From an uncultured Clostridia bacterium (GTDB lineage Bacteria > Bacillota_A > Clostridia > TANB77 > CAG-508), in assembly GCA_947628335.1 (NCBI GenBank), contig CANQZT010000022.1, forward strand, positions 1-13,716: a stretch of DNA of 13,716 nt. The letters are read 5' to 3'. Made by a program: the position numbers and the translations under genes. Position 1 is the stretch's first letter, and each line of letters starts with the position of its first letter. Under the pieces are notes generated by a model. That model was not told the DNA's origin and did not search any database. It saw only the letters and a program-made list of their open reading frames with translations. Positions 1 through 8,019 of the stretch are shown piece by piece.

Positions 1-23
1 ATATAAAAAAATAACATTGCACA

Positions 24-46
24 GAAAATTTACTTTGTAAATTTTC
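24..46. repeat. Perfect 10-bp hairpin with TTT loop
   Basis: The arms GAAAATTTAC (24-33) and GTAAATTTTC (37-46) are perfectly complementary around a three-base TTT loop. It lies far upstream of the 238 gene and is not followed by a T-run, so it is not a canonical terminator of that gene. It may be the end of a transcript coming from outside the window, or part of a structured leader. Confidence 0.5.
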
Positions 47-106
47 GCGTCAACAAATCTTTACGCTTCTTTGAGACTTTGAATTTAGATAGCAAATTTT
101 AAGATG

Positions 107-143
107 TAGAGAAAAGGTCTCGCGAAGCGAGATTTGTTCTCTA
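107..143. repeat. Two-tier hairpin with GC-rich core
   Basis: An inner stem TCTCGC (118-123) / GCGAGA (127-132) closes on a GAA triloop. An outer stem TAGAGAA (107-113) / TTCTCTA (137-143) encloses it, with 4-nt internal loops on each side. The core is notably GC-rich for this window. It sits about 95 bases before the 238 start codon and could be a 5' leader structure or a terminator without a U-tract. The rest of 1-237 shows no gene I can support. Confidence 0.5.
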
Positions 144-237
144 TGTGATAACTAGAACGTATGAATTAGAGATTTTTATAAAACACAAAGAGGTTAATTA
201 AAGCGTTTATATATAAAATATGCAGAGGAGAATAAAA

Positions 238-1290
238 ATGGCTATTGAAGGAGAACTATTTAAAAGGACGAAGATTGATTTTAACAAAATATCTAAATAT
301 GGATTTAAAAAAGACAAGTCGTGTTATAAATATTCAAAAAATATTATGAATAATACTTTTAGAGTAGATATTGAAGTAAATGATGATGGAAAAGTTAAAG
401 GTAAAGTTTATGATTTAGCTTTTGGTGATGAATATACTAATTTTCGTGTAGAAGGTAGTACTGGTTTGTTTGTAGGTCAAGTTAAAGATGAATTTGAAAA
501 TGTATTAAAAGATATTAGAACTAATTGTTTTACAAGAGAAAATTTTATATATGAACAATCAAATAGAATAACAAAAGCAATAAAAGAGAAGTTTGGAGAT
601 GAGCCAGAATTTGAATGGGAAAAGTTTCCTAGATATGCTACTTTTAGAAATAAAGATAGTAGAAAATGGTACGGAATAATAATGAATATCGATAAAAATA
701 AATTAGATAAAAGAGCTACTGGCGAAGTAGAAATAATTGATATAAAAATAGAACCAAATGAAATAGAATATTTACTAAAACAAGACGGATTTTATCCTGC
801 ATATCATATGAATAAGAAAAGTTGGATTACAATTATACTAAATGACACTATATCAGATGAAAAAATAATGAACTTAATTGAGAAAAGTTATTCATATACG
901 GTTATAAATAAAAATTGTGCCAAAAATGAGTGGATAGTGCCAGCAAATCCAAAATATTTTGATATAGAAAAAGCATTAAAAGAAAATAATACAATGATGT
1001 GGAAACAAAGCACAGATATTAAAATAAATGATATTGTTTATATATATGTTGGTAAGCCCTATTCATCAATTATGTACAAATTTAAAGTAATAGAAGTAAA
1101 TATTCCATATGAATATAAAGACGAAAATTTAAAAATGCAAAAAGCTATGAAAATAGATTTATTAACAAGATACGAAAAAGAAGAATTATCATTTAAAAAA
1201 CTAAAAGATTTTGGAATAAATGCAATTAGAAATCAAAGATATATGCCATTAGCTTTAAGTGAATATATAAATAAAATAGTAAAACATTGA
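238..1290 (+). CDS. MmcQ/YjbR-family protein fused to a C-terminal EVE-like (PUA-fold) domain
   Basis: 350 residues from ATG 238. I prefer this start to the in-frame ATG at 220 because the ribosome binding site AGAGGAG (224-230) lies between them, 7 nt before 238. Residues 1-105 form the N-terminal extension common in longer MmcQ proteins. Residues about 107-220 are the MmcQ/YjbR core (CyaY-like fold), with motifs EFEWEKFPRYATFR, KWYGIIM and GFYPAYHMNKKSWITI. Residues about 231-345 resemble an EVE domain, with WIVPANPKYFD, INDIVYIYVG and YSSIMYKFKVIEV. YjbR proteins are described as DNA-binding; EVE domains are PUA-like readers of modified bases, often found near restriction or defence genes. 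A role in sensing nucleic acid modification is inference. No in-frame CGG codon is present. It ends in TGA. Confidence 0.85.
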   Translation: MAIEGELFKRTKIDFNKISKYGFKKDKSCYKYSKNIMNNTFRVDIEVNDDGKVKGKVYDLAFGDEYTNFRVEGSTGLFVGQVKDEFENVLKDIRTNCFTRENFIYEQSNRITKAIKEKFGDEPEFEWEKFPRYATFRNKDSRKWYGIIMNIDKNKLDKRATGEVEIIDIKIEPNEIEYLLKQDGFYPAYHMNKKSWITIILNDTISDEKIMNLIEKSYSYTVINKNCAKNEWIVPANPKYFDIEKALKENNTMMWKQSTDIKINDIVYIYVGKPYSSIMYKFKVIEVNIPYEYKDENLKMQKAMKIDLLTRYEKEELSFKKLKDFGINAIRNQRYMPLALSEYINKIVKH

Positions 1291-1342
1291 AAAATTTATG
1301 GCAAGCAATCTTAAGATTATTTGTAACACTATTTTAATTTTT

Positions 1343-1404
1343 TTATTGTATAGGAAAATTGGTTTTTATCTTGACCCTATATAAAGATTTTTCCTATACA
1401 ATAA
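1343..1404. repeat. 16-bp perfect inverted repeat, 30-nt spacer
   Basis: The left arm TTATTGTATAGGAAAA (1343-1358) is perfectly complementary to 1389-1404. The spacer holds a smaller nested pairing (ATCTT / AAGAT). It lies between the convergent ends of the 238 gene (+) and the glycosyltransferase (-), where a bidirectional terminator is expected. However, the T-rich tract lies upstream of it on the + strand, and neither strand has a T-run directly after the stem. It could instead be a small palindromic insertion. Confidence 0.6.
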
Positions 1405-1424
1405 TGTTATAAAAAGAGTATATC

Positions 1425-2577
1425 CTAGCATAAGTACTGAGCAGATACTATCCAGTCAGAATATAAAGTATATTCCATTATTATTGCCATAGTAAAAAAA
1501 GAACCTATTTCAATTGAATTTTTTTCAGACACCATATCGCACATACTTAAAACTGGAAAGAAGCTACCTATTAAGTATCTTGGAATAGATTGAATTTTTA
1601 CAGATAGAGGAATTACAACAAAAATTAAACTAAGTACTGCTTCGTCAAATCTTTTTTGTTTAAATAAATGGTAAGCTGAAATAAAGCCCCAAATTGCCCA
1701 AAGTGCATGACAAAATCCGGCATATCCTCTACTTGTTAATGCATCAAATATTACATAAAAAATATTTCCAAAACTTTTTCCCCATGCTCTTTGTATGTGA
1801 ACAAATGCCAAACCATCACCTACTTTTAAATATAAATATGTCATATATATAAATAATCCAAGAGGTATAATACATATACCCATAACTAATTTAGGCTTTT
1901 TTAAAACATATAAAACTAATTCCTTAATGCTAAATTTATTTTCACTATTTTGTTTAATATATTCGAATATAATATGTGTAATAACAGCAAAAACTAACAT
2001 AATACCAGTATTACGAGTAGCTGATGCAAGAGAACCGAATTATTCCCATAAGTATATATTTTTCTTTTCTCATTGCGTAGAAAAAACTTACTATGAAAAA
2101 TAAATATAAAGCTTCTGTATATGTAGATGAAAAATAAAATGAGTACATTCCAAGAGTCATTAAAAATACAAAAATACATGAAGTTTCTTTATTTCTAGTT
2201 TCTTCAATATAGTACCAAGCTATAATAAGAGCTAGTGTAAATATTATTGTATTAGATACTGGACCAATAAAATCAGGTGATACGTTAAATGCACTTGATA
2301 AGATTCTTAAAAAAAATGGCATTAGAGGGAAAAATGCCCAATTTGCAGCATCTCCGTCAATATTTCCACAAGGTTCATTGTTGTATCCATGTGTAATAAT
2401 TGAATTGTACCAACCACTATCCCATTTATTAAAGTCTAATATATAAGATGTTATTGAAGTGTTACCTGTTTTGGCAAAATATATACTAAAAAGGATTAAT
2501 CTTGATATCACAACACAAAATATACAAAATAATGTTACATATGTAAATTTTTTTATTTGTGATTTATTGAACTTCAT
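1425..2577 (-). CDS. Gpi18/PIG-V-like membrane mannosyltransferase, needs one +1 frameshift at CGG
   Basis: 383 residues if the base complementary to G2037 is skipped; segments 2577-2038 and 2036-1425. ATG 2577 has a strong ribosome binding site (AAGGAGAT) and overlaps the end of the upstream 2564-3127 gene by 14 bases, so the two are translationally coupled. PIG-V/Gpi18-type motifs are visible: WDSGWY (52-57), AFFPLMPF (81-88) and STYTEALYLF (151-160). It is a multispan GT-C enzyme expected to move a sugar from a polyprenyl-phosphate donor outside the membrane. After Ile180 the zero frame reads CGG and stops eight codons later. Skipping C gives GSLASATRNTGIMLVFAV, matching the usual Gly-rich segment after the sixth or so helix, and the frame then stays open for 203 residues. 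A pseudogene or sequencing error is possible, but no other damage is seen. Confidence 0.8.
2035..2037 (-). other. +1 frameshift site ATT-CGG-T in the glycosyltransferase
   Basis: On the minus strand the sequence is ATA ATT CGG TTC. The zero frame reaches TAA eight codons after CGG. Skipping the C (complement of G2037) puts GGT (Gly) in frame, followed by the homologous C-terminal half. It shares the heptamer ATTCGGT with the capA site. Confidence 0.75.
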
Positions 2578-3127
2578 ATAAATTTATCTCCTTACATAAA
2601 ATTTTTGGTACTATATCATTTTTAGGAACTTCTGGATATATAAGTGTTACAACCAATTTTCCATCTATTATATCTTCTTTTTTTACTTCTTGAGTTATTT
2701 GCATTTCTTTAATAAGTAGGGTAGGTTCTATTTCAGCTTTTAGCTTATTATTAAAATATATTTCCATTTTTTCACTTAGTAAGCACTCTGAAAGTTTCAT
2801 TTCAAATACTAAATCTTTATTTGGTAAATTTCCAAAATATATACTTGATTTTTGTTTGCTTGACCAAAGTCCATTATCGGTATAATTTCCCCAGCCTTTT
2901 CCAAATCTTTTACAATCTTCCTTTGTTTGTAAAGAGGGGGTGATTTTAGTTCCAAGTATATAGTTGTATCCATTATTTCCTGGCCATATGTCGGTTTCTT
3001 GTGTTATATAATATAGTGTATATTCCCATGATACGTGTGGATTTAGAGAAAAATATAATATAATAAAATAACTGATTACAAGAATTATGCTAAATGCATA
3101 TAAAAATCCTTTTTTGGCTATCTCCAT
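2564..3127 (-). CDS. Membrane-anchored extracellular beta-rich protein, partner of the glycosyltransferase
   Basis: 187 residues. One membrane segment (about 9-28) is followed by an outside domain. Its pattern FGKGWGNYTDNGLWS (about 75-90), then alternating hydrophobic strands, resembles the jelly-roll domains often attached to or encoded beside GT-C glycosyltransferases. I do not recognise a specific family. It is first in a two-gene unit with the Gpi18-like enzyme and overlaps it by 14 bases, so a joint role in decorating a surface glycan is inferred. The ribosome binding site AAAGGAGAT lies about 10 nt before ATG 3127, slightly far. A consensus promoter lies at 3196-3224. No in-frame CGG was found. 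Confidence 0.7.
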   Translation of the reverse strand: MEIAKKGFLYAFSIILVISYFIILYFSLNPHVSWEYTLYYITQETDIWPGNNGYNYILGTKITPSLQTKEDCKRFGKGWGNYTDNGLWSSKQKSSIYFGNLPNKDLVFEMKLSECLLSEKMEIYFNNKLKAEIEPTLLIKEMQITQEVKKEDIIDGKLVVTLIYPEVPKNDIVPKILCKEINLYEVQ

Positions 3128-3195
3128 TTAAGTCTAGATCTCCTTTATTAATATTGAATGAGTGATAAACTTTATTGTTATTTTTAATTTAAACA

Positions 3196-3224
3196 ATAAT
3201 ACATAACATTACATAAAAAGTCAA
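3196..3224 (-). promoter_or_regulatory. Sigma-A promoter for the 3127-1425 unit
   Basis: Minus strand: -35 TTGACT (3224-3219), 17-nt spacer, -10 TATTAT (3201-3196). It lies about 70 bases before the start of the 2564-3127 gene and is divergent from the promoter at 3272-3301. Confidence 0.75.
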
Positions 3225-3271
3225 TATTTTTTTACAAGAATTATTTTAACCAATGATATTTACATATAAAA

Positions 3272-3301
3272 TTGACAAGAGTATACATAAAGTGGTAAAA
3301 T
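3272..3301 (+). promoter_or_regulatory. Sigma-A promoter for the LysM gene
   Basis: -35 TTGACA (3272-3277), 18-nt spacer, -10 TAAAAT (3296-3301). This implies a leader of roughly 120 nt before the LysM start codon. Confidence 0.75.
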
Positions 3302-3322
3302 AATATTAGGTACATGTGTAGA

Positions 3323-3385
3323 ATGGTGTTGTATGTTTTTTTATACGACGCAAATAAAAGAGAAAGGAGAAGAACGCGGTACTAA
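3323..3385 (+). other. Possible 20-codon arginine-rich leader ORF with a CGG codon
   Basis: Within the LysM leader, ATG 3323 opens a short frame ending KRERRRTRY before TAA (3383-3385). Its nineteenth codon is CGG (3377-3379). A +1 skip there would extend it by six residues (GTNNIN). There is no clear ribosome binding site before ATG 3323, and part of the frame coincides with AAAGGAG, so it may be chance. The leader also has a weak hairpin (GTTGTAT / ATACGAC, about 3329-3347). Confidence 0.2.
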
Positions 3386-3427
3386 TAATATTAACTAATA
3401 ATAAAAAACAGTAAAGGAGAGATCAGT

Positions 3428-3940
3428 ATGAAGAAAGTAGTTATGATTTTTAGTATCTTATTAACAGCAATGGTGTTGGTAGGCTTCCGGACAGATGTAG
3501 TTGCCACTGCAACAGAAGTGCAATTTAAGCCAATTCAAAGTGATGTGGCTAGAGTTAAAAAGAAGCTCAATAGAGCTCAAAAAAATCATCCAGGAAAGCC
3601 ATGGACCATAAAATTAAAAGGCTTAAAGGAGAGTCAAGTTGGTCGAGTTGATAAGGCAATAGACAAAAAGAGGATATTTGGCGAGTTTTGGGCAACATAC
3701 TATAATTATTACAAAAATGCTCAAGATGAAGAGGTATATGATTTAACAATTGTAAATTGTTCGTATACTGTAAAGGACGGAGATACTTGGAAGAGTATTG
3801 CTGATAAATACAACGTGAAAGTAAAAAGACTAAAGAAAATGAATCCGTTGTATAGTCCTTGGAAGTTAAGACCCAATATGAAGGTAACAGTAAAAATACC
3901 GCCTCAATACACATTTAAAGATATATACTCCTTCTCTTAA
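3428..3940 (+). CDS. Secreted LysM-domain protein
   Basis: 170 residues. A signal peptide spans about 1-28 (MKK start, hydrophobic core, probable cleavage near VATA-TE). Residues 30-110 are a basic region I do not recognise. A C-terminal LysM spans about 112-157, with YTVKDGDTWKSIADKYNV and LRPNMKVTVKIP. LysM binds N-acetylglucosamine in peptidoglycan, so it is a wall-associated protein. The ribosome binding site AAAGGAG (3413-3419) is 8 nt before the ATG. Codon 21 is CGG (3488-3490) and must be read as an ordinary triplet: skipping its C gives a stop four codons on. That contrasts with the six CGG sites elsewhere in this window. Base composition looks somewhat less AT-rich than neighbouring genes. 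Confidence 0.85.
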   Translation: MKKVVMIFSILLTAMVLVGFRTDVVATATEVQFKPIQSDVARVKKKLNRAQKNHPGKPWTIKLKGLKESQVGRVDKAIDKKRIFGEFWATYYNYYKNAQDEEVYDLTIVNCSYTVKDGDTWKSIADKYNVKVKRLKKMNPLYSPWKLRPNMKVTVKIPPQYTFKDIYSFS

Positions 3941-3954
3941 AGTGTACTTGAATC

Positions 3955-3989
3955 CACAAACCCCAGTTCTATAAGAGCTGGGGTTTGTG
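3955..3989. terminator. Bidirectional terminator hairpin between lysM and capA
   Basis: A 16-bp stem with one G-T wobble (3955-3970 with 3974-3989) closes on an ATA triloop, with CCCC/GGGG inside. It sits centrally in the 62-base gap between convergent genes. Neither strand has a strong T-run after it, but stem strength and placement fit a shared terminator. Confidence 0.7.
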
Positions 3990-4002
3990 ATATAAAAAAT
4001 AA

Positions 4003-5263
4003 TTAAATAGAACTACCCAAAACAAATTCAACGTTAGCAAGTTCGTTTTTCAAAATATTATATAAACCAGAACTAATATTAGCAGAATTGCCATTTTCAT
4101 AATCCTGTATAGAAGCTTTCATGTCAAAAAGTTCATATCTATTAGAGGAACCAGCTCCTCTATCTAAACAGTAGACAGGTATATAATCAACAGAATCAAT
4201 AGAAATTTTTCCTGTTTTACCATTCTTAGTAATTTTTAAATTTAAAATAGCTGTACTTTTTGTATGTTCCTTATTTTGACCAGAAACAAAATTACCTAAA
4301 GCATATGCAACAAAAACATCCTTTTTTGAGCCATCAGCTAAAGTAATTTCCTTTTTTTGCATAGGTTCTACAACATGGGGATGGTTACCAATAATAATAT
4401 CAACACCATTTTCAAATAACAAATTGGCAAGACGTTCTTGTTCAGCATTTTGCTTTTGAACATATTCAATACCCCAATGCATACAAGCACAAATTAAATC
4501 AACATTCATATTCTTAGCTAAAGTGACTTGCTTTAAAATAGCATCATCATTAGTTAAATTAATCAAATAATCTTTTCCATTAGGAACATTAATTCCATTT
4601 GTTCCATAAGTAAAAGAAAGGAAAGCAATCTTAATTCCATTAACATCTTTAACTAAAATGGAATTTTGTTCATCATAATTTTTATAAGTACCAGTATGAC
4701 TAATGCCAATTCCATCTAAAGTATCAAGAGTACGAATAAGACCACTTTCCCCTTTATCTAAACTATGATTATTAGCAGTAGAAAGAACATCTACTCCAAT
4801 ATCTTTTAAAGCATAACCTAGTGCATCAGGAGAGTTAAAAGTCGGGTAACCACTGTATTTTTTACTCTCTCCAGCAAAAGTTGTTTCCAAATTACCGAAT
4901 AGCAATGTCAGCATCAGCAATATATTTAGAAACATTTTTAAAAACATGAGAAAAATCATATGAATTAGTTTCTTCGTTATATGCATCTTTTATATTAGTA
5001 CTGTGGCACATAACATCACCAATTGCGACAAAATTAATACTTACATCCTTATAATAAACCTTACTGCTTTTAAGATTGTCATTGATTTCGTTACTGTAAT
5101 ATTCATCAGCATAAACATCTTCAGTAGGAGCAAGATTGCCATATAAAAAACGACTAATCCATGAATATAAAATAAAAGCAACCAATACACAAATTATTAA
5201 AAAAGCAATAAACTTGAATTTATTAGAATTATTAAAGTTATTAAAAATATTATTATCATCCAT
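4003..5263 (-). CDS. capA: CapA/PgsA-family membrane-anchored metallophosphatase-like protein, needs one +1 frameshift at CGG
   Basis: 419 residues if the base complementary to G4897 is skipped; segments 5263-4898 and 4896-4003. An N-terminal anchor (about 18-36) precedes the CapA domain: FVAIGDVMCH (78-87), DADIAI-GNLETT (117-128), STANNHSLDKG (161-171), HWGIEY (262-267) and GNHPHVVEP (292-300). These Asp, Asn and His residues match the calcineurin-like metal site of the CapA family linked to poly-gamma-glutamate capsule synthesis; the substrate here is not shown. The break lies between Ile122 and the family-conserved Gly-Asn-Leu-Glu. The zero frame reads ATT CGG TAA, whereas C-skipping restores GGT AAT TTG GAA exactly. 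Without the shift nearly the whole domain is lost. The ribosome binding site AAGGAG is upstream. A -10-like TATAAT lies at 5293-5298 (-), without a good -35. Convergent with lysM. Confidence 0.85.
4895..4897 (-). other. +1 frameshift site ATT-CGG-TAA in capA
   Basis: Minus strand GCT ATT CGG TAA TTT. The zero-frame stop follows CGG directly. Skipping C (complement of G4897) restores the conserved Ile-Gly-Asn-Leu-Glu of CapA without gaining or losing a residue. Confidence 0.8.
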
Positions 5264-5345
5264 ACAATAATCTCCTTTCTAAATACAATAAAATTATAAC
5301 ATATAAAACGACAAAAATATACACTTTTTTTAAAAATAATAGAAT

Positions 5346-5374
5346 TTGTAAATTATATATTTTTATGATAATAT
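5346..5374 (+). promoter_or_regulatory. Sigma-A promoter for the 5460 gene
   Basis: -35 TTGTAA (5346-5351), 17-nt spacer, -10 TAATAT (5369-5374). The corA gene follows 36 bases after the 5460 gene and may be read through from this promoter. Confidence 0.65.
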
Positions 5375-5459
5375 AGAAGATATCACTTGGGAACATAAAA
5401 GTGTATAAGTTATAAGAAAAAGCAAAAGATAAAATTCTATAAATAGAAGGAGAAAGAAA

Positions 5460-6983
5460 ATGAAAAAAGTTATATCTTTAATAGGAGTTATTTGCCTAAT
5501 ACTAGTCAGTATTATTAATATTATTTATACAGCTGTTCTTGATAAATCAGAACATATTACAATTGTCAGTAATACTTATATATATATTATTGGAAATATA
5601 CTATTAGCAATATTTATATATGTAGTAACAAATATAATTGAAAGAAAAATTATAAGTATAGACTATAAAAGTAAAAAAAGAATTAGAAATCTATTATTCC
5701 TAATCTATGCAATATTAAATATAGCTTGGGTATTAGCAGTTAGACCTGCAATTGTTGGTGATCAAATACATGCTGGCAATATAGCTCAAACATTCTATAA
5801 CAATAATTTAGAAGAATATTTACCTAATATGACATATGCAGAAATACCACTTAGTCAGTATATGCAATCATATCACCAGCAAATATCTTTAGCATTTGTG
5901 TTTAGCTTATTCTTTAGAATAATTCACTTTGATGGCATTGCAATATTAAGAGCACTAAATGTAATAGGTAATGTTGCTATACTAGTTGCATTATATAAAA
6001 TAACTATGCATATATCAGTAAAATATAAAGTAAATACAACAAGATTATTCTTTATTATATTAACATTTATTCCTCTAATAATGCTGAATACTTTCATTTA
6101 TGGGGATATACCAAGTATTGCACTATGTTTATTTTCAACGTATTTTATAATGAAATATAGTGAAAGTAAAAAAATAAAATATCCAATATATGCATCAATA
6201 TGTACAATGTTTGCATATATGATGAGAATGAACAGTCTAATATTTATAATTGCTACTGTAATATATTTAATACTAAATTTACTTAAAGATATTACAAAAA
6301 AAATATGGAAAGAAAATATAGTAAATATATTAATAACTATCATATATGTTTGCATTTCAATTATACCATCATCGTTAGTGCAAAATTATTATCTAAACAA
6401 ATATAATATGAATAAGGATGCGAAGTATCCAACAATAAGCTATTTCCTTATGGCAATGGAAGAATCATGGAGAGGCAATGGTTGGTACAATGAGGATAGA
6501 GGCGAATATGCTTTAAAAAATATAGATAAAGCAAAAATAGAATATATAGATAAAATAAAAAATAGATTAAAATATTTTGCAGAAAATAAAAGATATGCGT
6601 TCGATTTTTATACTAAAAAATTAGCTTCAATGTGGTCAGAAAACACATATTCATCAATTAGAAGTAATATAGTAGGAGACGATGACCAAATAGAAAAATT
6701 TACAGGTGCTATAACATTTTACCAAAAAGCTATTTTAATATTAATGTGTACATGTATAATTGTTTTTCTAATCCAAAATAGAAAAGATTTATCTTTAGAT
6801 GTAATTTTTTTACTTACAATATTTATTGGAGGATTTTTATTTCATATTTTATGGGAAGCAAAATCAAGATATATTGTACCGTATATAGTAGTATTAATAC
6901 CAATGGCAAGTTTGCATATTAATTGTAAACAAATATGTAATAATATGATAACAAAAATAATAAAAAAATGTAGAAAAATATAG
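5460..6983 (+). CDS. GT-C-like multispan membrane glycosyltransferase
   Basis: 507 residues with about eleven or more hydrophobic segments. GT-C-like hallmarks include an acidic site in the first outside loop (VGDQIHAGN, 99-107), FIYGDIPSIALC (about 212-223), MRMNSLIFIIA (about 255-265), and a late WEAKSRYIVPYIVVL segment typical of ArnT/PMT-like and related polyprenyl-sugar transferases. The specific sugar and acceptor cannot be told. The ribosome binding site AAGGAG (5447-5452) is 7 nt before the ATG. It could act with the Gpi18-like enzyme in surface glycan assembly (inference). No in-frame CGG and an intact frame. Confidence 0.75.
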   Translation: MKKVISLIGVICLILVSIINIIYTAVLDKSEHITIVSNTYIYIIGNILLAIFIYVVTNIIERKIISIDYKSKKRIRNLLFLIYAILNIAWVLAVRPAIVGDQIHAGNIAQTFYNNNLEEYLPNMTYAEIPLSQYMQSYHQQISLAFVFSLFFRIIHFDGIAILRALNVIGNVAILVALYKITMHISVKYKVNTTRLFFIILTFIPLIMLNTFIYGDIPSIALCLFSTYFIMKYSESKKIKYPIYASICTMFAYMMRMNSLIFIIATVIYLILNLLKDITKKIWKENIVNILITIIYVCISIIPSSLVQNYYLNKYNMNKDAKYPTISYFLMAMEESWRGNGWYNEDRGEYALKNIDKAKIEYIDKIKNRLKYFAENKRYAFDFYTKKLASMWSENTYSSIRSNIVGDDDQIEKFTGAITFYQKAILILMCTCIIVFLIQNRKDLSLDVIFLLTIFIGGFLFHILWEAKSRYIVPYIVVLIPMASLHINCKQICNNMITKIIKKCRKI

Positions 6984-7019
6984 AAAAACGTTATATAATA
7001 AATTGCATGGGGTGATGAC

Positions 7020-7970
7020 ATGGTAAAAGTATATAACTCAGATTTAGAAACGAATGAATTAAAAGTAATAAAAAATATTGAAAAAGGAAGTTGGATTAGT
7101 ATGATTAATCCAACAGAGGAAGAAATAAAAAAAGTCTGCAAAGAAGTAGAAATACAAGAAGATTTTATTAGATATTCTCTAGACTATGAAGAAAAAGCGA
7201 GAATTGACGAAGAAGATGATGATGGAACAATATTATTTATTGTTGATATACCTATTGTTGAGAAAGAAGGAGAAGCAGAGATATATTCAACAATGCCATT
7301 AGGTATGATAGTTGTAAGAGACGAATATTTTATAACAATAGCATTAAAAAGAAACTTAGTGATAGATAGTTTCGAGAAAAAAAGAATAAAAGGATTTGCA
7401 ACGTATAAAAAAAGTAGATTTTTATTACAAATTTTACTTATAAATGCATCGCACTATTTAACATACTTAAAACAAATAAACAAAGAAACCGAAATAGCAG
7501 AATCAACATTAAAAACATCAATGAAAAATAGAGAATTATTAAAATTATTAAACTTAGAAAAAAGTTTGGTATATTTTACAACATCATTAAAATCAAATGA
7601 ATTAGTTATGGAGAAAACATTAAGAGGAAAAATACTAAAATTATATGACGAAGATGAAGACCTATTAGAAGATGCAATTATTGAAAATAAACAGGCTATA
7701 GAAATGAGTAAAATATATAGTGACATATTGAATGGAACGATGGATGCGTATGCTTCAATAATATCGAACAATCTAAATGGAGTAATGAAATTTTTGACAT
7801 CAATTACAATCATACTTGCAATACCAACATTAATATCAAGTTTGTGGGGAATGAATGTACCAGTGCCTATGCAAACAAATCCATATGGATTTGTTATAGT
7901 TGTTTTACTATGCATTGTAACTACAATAATTACAATAATAATGCTAAATAAAAGAGATTTATTAAGTTAA
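7020..7970 (+). CDS. corA: CorA-family divalent metal (Mg2+/Co2+) transporter
   Basis: 316 residues, the usual CorA length. A large cytosolic alpha/beta N-domain and long helix are followed by two C-terminal membrane segments (about 257-276 and 290-310). The signature Gly-Met-Asn is at 277-279 in WGMNVPVPMQ, with a short loop of the usual type before the second helix. It forms a pentameric channel in the plasma membrane in characterised relatives. The ribosome binding site GGGGTGAT (7009-7016) lies just before the ATG. It is 36 bases downstream of the 5460 gene with no terminator seen between them, so cotranscription is likely. It ends at the hairpin 7973-8004. No in-frame CGG. Confidence 0.95.
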   Translation: MVKVYNSDLETNELKVIKNIEKGSWISMINPTEEEIKKVCKEVEIQEDFIRYSLDYEEKARIDEEDDDGTILFIVDIPIVEKEGEAEIYSTMPLGMIVVRDEYFITIALKRNLVIDSFEKKRIKGFATYKKSRFLLQILLINASHYLTYLKQINKETEIAESTLKTSMKNRELLKLLNLEKSLVYFTTSLKSNELVMEKTLRGKILKLYDEDEDLLEDAIIENKQAIEMSKIYSDILNGTMDAYASIISNNLNGVMKFLTSITIILAIPTLISSLWGMNVPVPMQTNPYGFVIVVLLCIVTTIITIIMLNKRDLLS

Positions 7971-7972
7971 AA

Positions 7973-8019
7973 AAAGGGGAAGTAGTTTAAATTACTTTCC
8001 CTTTCTCTTTTTCTTTTTC
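7973..8019 (+). terminator. Rho-independent terminator of corA
   Basis: A 14-bp stem with two G-T wobbles (7973-7986 with 7991-8004) closes on TTAA and is followed by the T-rich tract 8005-8019. The stem and tail overlap the stop codon and last codons of the convergent dacF-like gene; its lysine-rich end is the complement of the terminator's T-tract. Confidence 0.8.

Noticed and set aside
1425..5263. Glycosyltransferase and capA as ordinary pseudogenes
   Set aside because: Each has one break, at the same ATTCGGT, an intact downstream frame with family motifs, good ribosome binding sites, and no other stops. Decay does not explain the shared position.
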